A stretch of 64,000 bases of DNA from Alphaproteobacteria bacterium (GTDB taxonomy: Bacteria > Pseudomonadota > Alphaproteobacteria > Bin65): positions 238,848 to 302,847 of the forward strand of contig JAJFFJ010000043.1 in assembly GCA_021776685.1 (NCBI GenBank). The letters are read 5' to 3'. Below, piece after piece: positions 1-6,947 of this stretch. Positions within the stretch are counted from its first letter, which is position 1, and each line of letters opens with the position of its first letter. Made by a program: the position numbers and the translations under genes. The notes under the pieces were generated by a model. The model was not told the origin of the DNA and ran no database searches. It saw only the letters and a program-made list of their open reading frames with translations.

Positions 1-570
1 CGCGCCCATGTTGCAATGGGTCACATAATGGACGTCATACTCATCTTCGAATATGTGGACCGCCTGTGCCTCGCCCGCTTCAAGATCGCCCGCCTTGAAT
101 TCGTGCAACATCGCGATGTTGTCGGGCCGGTCTTCATGAATCACCGGCGCGCCCTCGGCCAGCGCATCTACGGTCTCGAACACCGTCGGCAGGTCTTCGT
201 ATTCGACCTCGATCAAGCGCAGCGCGGCGTCGCATATTTCCTCAGTGTCGGCGGCGACCGCGGCGATCTCATCGCGGATGCAGCGCACCTTGTCGCCTTT
301 GAGCGGCGGGTTGTCCTTGAGAACGCCGATGCCAAACTTCGGTGTGTCAGCGGCAGTAATAACCGCATGGACACCCGGCAACGCCTTTGCCTTCGACGTA
401 TCGATGCTCAAGATGTTCGCGTGCACCCGATCGGTACGCAGCACCTTTGCGTAAAGCATGCGTGGCAGGGTCATGTCGTTGACATAGCGGACGCGGCCGG
501 CAACTTTTTCAGGCGCATCCAGCTTGGTGACGCGTGAGCCGACGATTTCCTTTTTCTCGATGGGGTCCAT
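1..570 (-). CDS. Molybdopterin-binding subunit of a xanthine/CO dehydrogenase-family enzyme (N-terminal part)
   Basis: The minus strand reads open from an ATG at 570 to the window edge, giving the first 190 residues of the large subunit of a molybdenum hydroxylase. The protein opens MDPIEKKEIVGSRV, followed by KLDAPEKVAGRVRYVNDM and LRTDRVHANI, the usual aldehyde oxidase/xanthine dehydrogenase a/b hammerhead start. In this family the subunit carries the Mo-MCD cofactor and the substrate site, neither of which lies in the visible part. It is the last gene of the FAD > 2Fe-2S > Mo order typical of coxMSL, 10 bp after the 2Fe-2S gene. The substrate cannot be inferred because the active-site loop is outside the window. 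Confidence 0.9.
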   Translation of the reverse strand, partial: MDPIEKKEIVGSRVTKLDAPEKVAGRVRYVNDMTLPRMLYAKVLRTDRVHANILSIDTSKAKALPGVHAVITAADTPKFGIGVLKDNPPLKGDKVRCIRDEIAAVAADTEEICDAALRLIEVEYEDLPTVFETVDALAEGAPVIHEDRPDNIAMLHEFKAGDLEAGEAQAVHIFEDEYDVHYVTHCNMGA

Positions 571-580
571 TCTGGTCTCC

Positions 581-1078
581 CTATTCCGCCGCTTCGGCGG
601 TCTTTGTGGCGGCGTCCCGGGACACCTCCATGACGGCGGCGACGATCTTGCTGTAGCCGGTGCAGCGGCAGGTATTTCCTTCCAGGCCGCGGCGCACCTC
701 GGCGTCACTCATCTCAGGTTGCTGTTCGAGCAGATGGGTCGCCTGCATGACCATGCCCGGCGTACAGAAACCGCATTGCACCGCGCCATGGCGCACAAAG
801 GCGTCCTGAACCTTCGAAAGACCATCTCCCTCCCACAGGCCCTCGACGGTGCGCACGATGCGGCCGTCCAGATCCGGCGCCGGCATCAGGCAGGCGTTGA
901 CCGAGATATCATCGACTATGATTGTACAGGCCCCGCATTCACCTTCACCGCAGGCGAGCTTGGCGCCGGCATGATCAAGGCGGTCCCGCAACGTAGTCAG
1001 TGCCGAATCGTGGACAGCCACAGCAAGCGATGTGGTGTGGCCGTTCAGGGTAAAAGTGACATCAACCATCGCGGACAT
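581..1078 (-). CDS. 2Fe-2S subunit of a molybdenum hydroxylase (CoxS type)
   Basis: This 165-residue protein has both cysteine sets of the small electron-transfer subunit: a plant-type ferredoxin set (C43, C48, C51, C63; CGEGECGAC) and the C-terminal helical set (C102, C105, C137, C139; QCGFC and CRC). It passes electrons from the Mo site to FAD. I chose the ATG at 1078 because AGGAG lies 7 bases upstream and the protein then starts just before the ferredoxin fold. The open frame extends to 1180, but that part only overlaps the FAD-subunit gene. The gene overlaps that gene by 17 bp, so translation is probably coupled. Confidence 0.93.
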   Translation of the reverse strand: MSAMVDVTFTLNGHTTSLAVAVHDSALTTLRDRLDHAGAKLACGEGECGACTIIVDDISVNACLMPAPDLDGRIVRTVEGLWEGDGLSKVQDAFVRHGAVQCGFCTPGMVMQATHLLEQQPEMSDAEVRRGLEGNTCRCTGYSKIVAAVMEVSRDAATKTAEAAE

Positions 1079-1949
1079 GGCGAAGCTCCTGTTCCAGGTA
1101 GGTGCGGGCGAGGTGGCGGCGATACCACTCGGACGCCCGGTGGTCGGCAATCGGTGAGATCTCGCCATCCATGGTTTCAAGCGCCCGGGCGATCAGTTCA
1201 TCGTCCAGGGGCTTGCCGTCGATCAGCGCTTCAGTCTGTGTGCAGCGGATAGGCGTGGGCGCGACCGCGCCAAAGGCGATCCGCGGGTTGGTTAGCTTGC
1301 CGCCGGCTGCTTCGCCGGTGATCGCCATAGAGACACGCGCAATTTCAAGCGCCGGGCGGGGGCCGGACTTGCAGAAACCGGCATATCGACCGGGTTGTAT
1401 AGGAACGATGACCGCAGCTACCAATTCATTGGATTCTCGAACGGAACGGCCCGGCCCGGTGAAGAACTCACTGAGCGTCACCTCCCGGGTAGAGATTGCA
1501 CCGCCTTCCTCGCGGGCCAGTTCTACGGCAGCGTCCGCACATAGGAGCGGCGGCATCATGTCGGCGGCAGGGGAGGCGTTGGCCACGTTCCCGCCGATGG
1601 TCGCCGCATTTCTTATTTGAACGCTGGCAAACCGATCCGCCGCAATGGCTAGGATGGGTGCAGCGTCTTTCAGCCGGCCGTCTCCAAGGATTTCGGTCAT
1701 TGTAACAAGGGCGCCGATACGAATGCGGCCGTCGGCCGCTGCGATGCCTTTCAGCTCTGGCACGTTCTTGATGTTGACCAACCTGTCGCCGGCCACTGCA
1801 CCTGGAAGCTCTTTCTGCACCCAGAGGTCAGTCCCGCCGGCGACGGGCGTGCCTTGGCCATCGGCCAATGCGGCCACGGCTGCCGACAGGTCGGTGGCGT
1901 TGACATACTCCTCGAACTGGGGCGCGGCCTGAAATTGTGGGAGCGCCAT
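1062..1949 (-). CDS. FAD-binding subunit of a molybdenum hydroxylase (CoxM type)
   Basis: At 295 residues this is the normal size for the medium, FAD-carrying subunit. It shows the two FAD loops AGGTD (residues 37-41) and TIGGN followed by an AN-SPAADMMP stretch near residues 115-131, and the C-terminal CO-dehydrogenase flavoprotein domain. It would hand electrons from the 2Fe-2S subunit to an acceptor. The start at 1949 has AAAGGA about 8 bases upstream. A 114-bp gap separates it from the mutase gene upstream on the same strand. This gap contains a small inverted repeat (CCCGGA-T-TCCGGG, 1970-1982), so an internal promoter is possible, although all genes point the same way. Confidence 0.92.
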   Translation of the reverse strand: MALPQFQAAPQFEEYVNATDLSAAVAALADGQGTPVAGGTDLWVQKELPGAVAGDRLVNIKNVPELKGIAAADGRIRIGALVTMTEILGDGRLKDAAPILAIAADRFASVQIRNAATIGGNVANASPAADMMPPLLCADAAVELAREEGGAISTREVTLSEFFTGPGRSVRESNELVAAVIVPIQPGRYAGFCKSGPRPALEIARVSMAITGEAAGGKLTNPRIAFGAVAPTPIRCTQTEALIDGKPLDDELIARALETMDGEISPIADHRASEWYRRHLARTYLEQELRHVRDG

Positions 1950-2063
1950 GGGTCTGTCCTTTCGGTTTACCCGGATTCCGGGCCTGGTCCTGTTGTCCGG
2001 TCGCCGGCCCGGATTAACCCCGAGCCTGGATGGTGTCCCTCACTCCTGTTCTACTAGCCGCCA

Positions 2064-3689
2064 CTAGAAGCGGATGGGTTCCTCGAAACGGCCGTAAACC
2101 GACTCCAGTTCATGCCTGATTTCGCCCACGGTGGCGTAGGCAGTAACTGCTTCCATGATCGCCGGCATTGTGTTGGTGCCGTCAACCGCGGCCTGTTTCA
2201 CCTTCGTCAGAGCTGAAGATACTGCGGATTGATCGCGGCTCGCCTTGATCTCATTCAAGCGGCGAACCTGTTCTTCCGTATCCTTGACGTTGTACGGGTG
2301 CATCTCAACCTGCGGGTCTTCTTCTTCAACTTCATGGCAGTTGACGCCGATTTTACGAACTTCGCCGGATTCCAGGTCGCGCTGATGCTGGTAGGCCTGG
2401 CGCGATACGTGCGACTGGAGTTCGCCCTCGGCGATCATCTTGACGATACCGCCCTTTTCCTCGATCTCGTCCATGATCCTGACCATTTCCTCTTCCATCT
2501 CATTGGTCAGGGTCTCTACATAGTAGGAGCCGGCAAGCGGATCGACGGTGTCGGTCAGACCCATCTCCTCGATCAGAAGCTGCATCGTACGGATCGAAAT
2601 TTGTTGCGCGTGGGGCGAGGGGATGGTGTAGGCCTCGTCGTAGCAACACAGCGCGATGGTTTGGGCGCCGGAAAGCGCGCAACCAAGCGCATAATAGGCG
2701 CCGCGCATGATGTTGTTCTCGGGCTGCTCGATGGTCAGCCCCGCGCCGCCGCCGCCGGCGATCATGCGCAGCCACATGGATTTCGGATCCTTGGCGCCAT
2801 ACTTGTTTTTGACGATCTTGGCCCATAGGCGCCGGCCAGCGCGGAATTTACAGATCTGCTCGAAGAACTGGCCAAAAATGTTGTAGTTGAACGACATCCG
2901 GTAGGCGAAATCATCGATGTCGAGGCCGCGTTTCAAAACCTCGTCGAAATAGGCGCTGGCGATTGCAAACCCGTAGGCCATCTCCTCGGTAGGCGTCGCG
3001 CCGGATTCGCGAATGTGATAGCCGCAGACTGACACCGGTGAATAGAACGGAGCGTGCTCGGCGCAATACTCCATGGTGTCGGCCACGAGTTTCACGGACG
3101 GCTCTACTGGATAGATCCAGGTGCCGCGCCCAACGAATTCCTTGAGGATGTCGTTCTGGCAGGTGCCGCGTAGCTTCGTCGTATCAAACCCACGCTTTTC
3201 CGCCATCGCCAGATACATGGCGATCATCGTCGACGCTGAGCCGTTGATGGTCAGCGACACCGTGATGTTCTGGATGTCGATGCCGTCGAAGGCCACTTCC
3301 ATGTCCTTCAGGGTATCGATGGCCATGCCAACCCGTCCGACTTCGCCCGCAGCCAGGGGGTCGTCGCTGTCATGTCCGCATTGGGTCGGCAGGTCAAAGG
3401 CGACATTCAGGCCGGTGTTGCCGGTCTCGATCAGATATTTGAAGCGCTCGTTGGTGTCGGCTGCGTTGGCGAAGCCGGTATACTGCCGCATCGTCCAGGG
3501 GCGCTTGCGGTACATCATGTCGTGAATGCCACGGGTGAAGGGGAACTGCCCTGGCATTCCCACCCCATCGGGCACGCCCGGCTCCTCGATGCGCGACGCA
3601 GCGACATCTTCCGCCGTATAAATCGGCTTGATGGCGATCCCAGATTCGTTGCGGATCTCTGGGATGTCGAACTTACGCTGTTCGTTCAT
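2064..3689 (-). CDS. Adenosylcobalamin-dependent acyl-CoA mutase, large (catalytic) subunit
   Basis: This 541-residue protein is the TIM-barrel half of a methylmalonyl-CoA mutase-family enzyme; the B12 domain is a separate protein encoded just upstream. The start at 3689 has GGGAG upstream, gives a normal N terminus and overlaps the B12 gene by 17 bp. By eye against Propionibacterium methylmalonyl-CoA mutase, Tyr89 corresponds to Tyr70 (RPWTMRQYTGF), Arg207 to Arg188 (VGRGTWIYP) and the Tyr243/His244 pair to Y224/H225 (CGYHIRE). Isobutyryl- and 2-hydroxyisobutyryl-CoA mutases replace the first two. A CoA substrate with a second carboxylate (methylmalonyl-CoA or ethylmalonyl-CoA-like) is therefore the best guess, not proven. 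Confidence 0.9.
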   Translation of the reverse strand: MNEQRKFDIPEIRNESGIAIKPIYTAEDVAASRIEEPGVPDGVGMPGQFPFTRGIHDMMYRKRPWTMRQYTGFANAADTNERFKYLIETGNTGLNVAFDLPTQCGHDSDDPLAAGEVGRVGMAIDTLKDMEVAFDGIDIQNITVSLTINGSASTMIAMYLAMAEKRGFDTTKLRGTCQNDILKEFVGRGTWIYPVEPSVKLVADTMEYCAEHAPFYSPVSVCGYHIRESGATPTEEMAYGFAIASAYFDEVLKRGLDIDDFAYRMSFNYNIFGQFFEQICKFRAGRRLWAKIVKNKYGAKDPKSMWLRMIAGGGGAGLTIEQPENNIMRGAYYALGCALSGAQTIALCCYDEAYTIPSPHAQQISIRTMQLLIEEMGLTDTVDPLAGSYYVETLTNEMEEEMVRIMDEIEEKGGIVKMIAEGELQSHVSRQAYQHQRDLESGEVRKIGVNCHEVEEEDPQVEMHPYNVKDTEEQVRRLNEIKASRDQSAVSSALTKVKQAAVDGTNTMPAIMEAVTAYATVGEIRHELESVYGRFEEPIRF

Positions 3690-4092
3690 CAACTTTCTCC
3701 CGGATAAATGAGACAATGTCGTCCAGTTTGCTGCCCGTGCGGAAAATGCCGTCGACGCCGATCTCTTTCAGCGCCTCGATGTCTTCCTTGGGAATGTTGC
3801 CGCCCACTAGCCAGGCCTTCTGGGACAATTGGTATTCCTCAATCTTCTGTTTCATCGCCTGACACAGCGGAATGTGGCTGCCGGACAGGATCGAGAGCGC
3901 GATCACGTCCGCATCAGTATCCCGCGCCGCCTGGGCAATCTCGTCCGGCGACTTGCGCAGACCGGTGTAGGTAACGTCGAAGCCAGCATCGATCAGCGCG
4001 CGTGCGACCACCTTGACGCCCACATCGTGGCCATCGAGCCCGGGCTTGCCAATTAGTACCTTGATCTTCTCGTTATTTTTTTCTTCCGGCAC
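3673..4092 (-). CDS. Cobalamin-binding small subunit of the acyl-CoA mutase
   Basis: This 139-residue stand-alone B12-binding domain has the base-off/His-on signature: DGHDVG near residues 20-25 (DxHxxG, with the His that ligates cobalt), the SxL element LSILSGSH, and the GG element VGGNIPKED. It is the partner of the large subunit encoded immediately downstream, with which it overlaps by 17 bp. Split large and small subunits are usual for archaeal methylmalonyl-CoA mutases and for isobutyryl- and 2-hydroxyisobutyryl-CoA mutases. The gene starts 17 bp after the acyl-CoA dehydrogenase stop, so it belongs to the same transcript. Confidence 0.93.
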   Translation of the reverse strand: MPEEKNNEKIKVLIGKPGLDGHDVGVKVVARALIDAGFDVTYTGLRKSPDEIAQAARDTDADVIALSILSGSHIPLCQAMKQKIEEYQLSQKAWLVGGNIPKEDIEALKEIGVDGIFRTGSKLDDIVSFIREKVDERTA

Positions 4093-4109
4093 CTGTGTCT
4101 CCTCCCGCC

Positions 4110-5255
4110 TCAGTTGACGCCGGCCGCCGTGGCCATGCCCTTGGCGATGATCAATTTCAGAATCTCGCTGGTGCCGCCGCCGATCAGCGTGAAACGTACA
4201 TCGCGCAGATAGCGTTGCGCCGGATATTCCATCGCATAGCCGTAGGACGCCATCACTCGGGCAGCCTGATCGCAGATGTCCGCCGCGCTTTCACTGGCGA
4301 ACAGCTTGGCCATCGCCGATTCCGTATGATGCGGCCGCCCCTGATCCACCAGCCAGGCGGCGTAGTGCATGTAGCGGGTGGCGACGTCCAGTTGCGTGCC
4401 CATATCGGCGAGCTTGAGTTGGATCGCTTGAAATCGATTGATCGGCTTGCCGAACTGCTTGCGTTCGGATGCATACTGCACGGCAGTGTCTACAGCCGCC
4501 TGGGCAATGCCGATGGCCATGGCTGCGGTGATCACGCGGATCTGGGCGAGCAGGGTGCGCAGGTGCTGTTCGCCTTCGCCTTCAGGGCACAGGCGATGGC
4601 TCTCAGGGACGATGCAGTCGTTGAACGCCACTTCCGATGTGGGTAAGGCCCAGACGCCCATCTTCTCGATAGAGCGGCCGATGTTGAGTCCTTCGAAGTC
4701 CTTTTCCACCAGGAAGATGGTCAAGCCACGTTCCGGCCCCGCCTTGGCGAAGACCGTGAAAAAGTCGGCAACAGGGGCCGACGTGATCCACATCTTCTGG
4801 CCGTTGATCTTGTAGCCGCTGTTGGTGCGTTCGGCGTAGGTGGAGATGCTGTTAAGATCGCTGCCCGAATCCGGCTCGGTCATGCAGATGCCGCCGATCA
4901 GCTTGCCTTCCAGCGCCGGGGCGAACAGCCGTTCCTTGATGTCGTCGTTGCCCAATGCCCAAAGGAAATTGGTGCCCATAAGCGACTGCATGGTAGCGAC
5001 ACCCGCGACGCTCGCCGAGCCACGGGCAATTTCCGTCACCGCCAGGCAGAGGGACAGCAGGTCGAGGCCGGTTCCGCCGGCCTCCTCGGGATAGCGCATG
5101 CCGAAGAAGCCGAGTTCGCCCAGCTGCTCGAACAGCTTTTGCGGAAATGCGTGGGCCTCATCAAGTGCTTCCGCCTGGGGCGCGATCTGCTCGTCGGAGA
5201 AGCGGGCGAACGTCTCCTGGACCACGCGTTGGTCCTCTGTCAGGTCAAAATTCAT
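4110..5255 (-). CDS. Acyl-CoA dehydrogenase-fold flavoprotein lacking both usual catalytic glutamates
   Basis: The 381-residue protein has the normal three-domain acyl-CoA dehydrogenase layout, with the FAD/substrate loop CMTEPDSGSD (residues 124-133) and ERKQFGKPI in the C-terminal helical domain. The usual catalytic Glu of the YEGT position is Gly360 here (IGGGTSEI). The alternative position used by isovaleryl- and long-chain enzymes is Ile239, with Gln238 next to it. The family normally oxidises acyl-CoA to enoyl-CoA. Without a visible base it may do different chemistry; 3-sulfinopropionyl-CoA desulfinase is a known member of this fold without the Glu. It sits between hyuB and the mutase genes, 6 bp from hyuB. 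Confidence 0.85.
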   Translation of the reverse strand: MNFDLTEDQRVVQETFARFSDEQIAPQAEALDEAHAFPQKLFEQLGELGFFGMRYPEEAGGTGLDLLSLCLAVTEIARGSASVAGVATMQSLMGTNFLWALGNDDIKERLFAPALEGKLIGGICMTEPDSGSDLNSISTYAERTNSGYKINGQKMWITSAPVADFFTVFAKAGPERGLTIFLVEKDFEGLNIGRSIEKMGVWALPTSEVAFNDCIVPESHRLCPEGEGEQHLRTLLAQIRVITAAMAIGIAQAAVDTAVQYASERKQFGKPINRFQAIQLKLADMGTQLDVATRYMHYAAWLVDQGRPHHTESAMAKLFASESAADICDQAARVMASYGYAMEYPAQRYLRDVRFTLIGGGTSEILKLIIAKGMATAAGVN

Positions 5256-5261
5256 GGGCGC

Positions 5262-6947
5262 CTAGTCGTCCAGACCGTAAATGGTTTGGGCGGTCTCCTT
5301 CGAGATAAGTTCGTTGCGCAGCTCATCACGCACTTTCTCCTGGTCCCGTTTTTTTGGGTCGCCAAGTCCGCCTCCGCCGCCTGCTTCCTGATAGTAGAGA
5401 GTGCCTTTAGGCACGCCTGTAATCAGGTCCTTGTTTAGCGGGATCATTTCTTCGCCGTCCGGTTTGGTCAGCTTGATGATGTTCAAGGTCCCCTTGCCGC
5501 CGCCGAAGAGGCCAAAGGCAGGCTCGAAATCGCCGTCGCCAAAGGTGACGAGTTGCGTGTCCTCGGAACCGATCCGATACTTGGTGACTGTACCGATGCC
5601 GCCGCGCCATTGGCCGGGACCGGCGGAGTCGGTGAGATATTCGTGCTGGATCAGCGTGTGTGGAGTCTGTTGCTCGAACATCTCGTAGTCCTGATCAAGC
5701 ACGCCACCCGAGGCGTCGATCATGCCAATATGGTCGTAGCCGTCGGTGCCCTGCATGGCGCCCGCGCCGCCCTTCATGCCCATGAAGAAGATGTCGACAT
5801 AGTCGTCATCCTTCTCCTCGTCCCGACCAGTGGTGAGCGAGGAGAGCAGGTTGTTCCAGCCGGCCGTCACCCGATCCGGGATCACGGGGCCGAGCGCGCG
5901 CTGAATCGCGTCCGCGTTCGGCGGGCAGAGGTGGTTGCCGAATGTGGTCGCCGCCGGATAGCCGGCATTCAGGATGGTGCCCTCCGGTATGATGATTTCG
6001 AGCGGTTCGAGCATGCCCTCATTGTGTGGGATATCCGGATTGACCATCTGCAGGAAGGTCAGTGCCGTCGCCGAGGCACTGGAAGTATACGTGCCATTGA
6101 CGAAGCCGTTGGTGCGCCCGTCGGTCTTCGAATAATCGAAGCTGATTGCATCGTCCGTCACCGCGATATCCACGCGGATGGTGTATTTCGAGCCGATGTT
6201 CTTACCGTCGTAGTAGACGTAGCCTTCGCCGGAATAGTTGCCGTTGGGAATCTTGGCAATCTCCGCCTGCATCATTTTCTTGGTCGCGTCGAACAGCGCC
6301 AGTTTGTGCGGCTCAAAGACTTCCATGCCGTATTTTTCCAGCAGAGTGACCACGCGTCGGGCGCCGATATTGGTGGCGCCCATCTGAGCCCGCATGTCTT
6401 CGGCGACAATGTCGAAGCGGATGTTGGCAAAGATCAAGTCCCACACATCCTTGCGGAAGGTGCCACCGTCATAAACCTTGACCGGCGGGATGCGGAGGCC
6501 CTCCTGCCACACCTCGGTGGCATTGGGATTGTAGCCGCCGGCGACATTGCCGCCGATGTCGGCCTGGTGGCCCTTGACCGCGGTCCACGCCACCAGCTTG
6601 TCCTCGAAGAAGATCGGCCGGAATACGGCGACATCGTTGTTCTGGTTGCCCATGGAGAAGACGTCGTTGTGGAAGATGACGTCGCCAGGCTTAAAGTCGC
6701 CCTCGAAATATTTGATGATGTATTTGCACACCGGTGCCAGCGAGAAAGCCAGGATCGGCAGGTTCTCGGTCTGCTCCAGCATGTTGCCTTCGCCATCGTA
6801 GAGGCCGGTGACGAAATCTTTGGCCTCGCAGAGGATTGGCGAGCGCGCTGTCTGCTCCACCGAGATGCTCATCTCGTCGGTGATCGATTTGAAGGCGCGG
6901 GCGAAAACCGACAGCAGGATCTGATCGATTTCTATTTTGCTCATCAC
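5262..6947 (-). CDS. hyuB: Hydantoinase B/oxoprolinase family protein
   Basis: The 561-residue protein is a HyuB-type subunit. It shows the HyuB features: SVEQTARSPILCEAKDF near the start, HNDVFSMGNQNNDVAVFRP, GHQADIGG, and the C-terminal GGGGGLGDP. HyuB subunits pair with HyuA in ATP-dependent lactam/hydantoin hydrolases (hydantoinase, 5-oxoprolinase, caprolactamase) and in acetone/acetophenone carboxylases. Which of these applies cannot be decided from the sequence. Its start codon overlaps the hyuA stop by 4 bp (ATGA), indicating coupled translation and a 1:1 complex. Confidence 0.92.
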   Translation of the reverse strand: MMSKIEIDQILLSVFARAFKSITDEMSISVEQTARSPILCEAKDFVTGLYDGEGNMLEQTENLPILAFSLAPVCKYIIKYFEGDFKPGDVIFHNDVFSMGNQNNDVAVFRPIFFEDKLVAWTAVKGHQADIGGNVAGGYNPNATEVWQEGLRIPPVKVYDGGTFRKDVWDLIFANIRFDIVAEDMRAQMGATNIGARRVVTLLEKYGMEVFEPHKLALFDATKKMMQAEIAKIPNGNYSGEGYVYYDGKNIGSKYTIRVDIAVTDDAISFDYSKTDGRTNGFVNGTYTSSASATALTFLQMVNPDIPHNEGMLEPLEIIIPEGTILNAGYPAATTFGNHLCPPNADAIQRALGPVIPDRVTAGWNNLLSSLTTGRDEEKDDDYVDIFFMGMKGGAGAMQGTDGYDHIGMIDASGGVLDQDYEMFEQQTPHTLIQHEYLTDSAGPGQWRGGIGTVTKYRIGSEDTQLVTFGDGDFEPAFGLFGGGKGTLNIIKLTKPDGEEMIPLNKDLITGVPKGTLYYQEAGGGGGLGDPKKRDQEKVRDELRNELISKETAQTIYGLDD

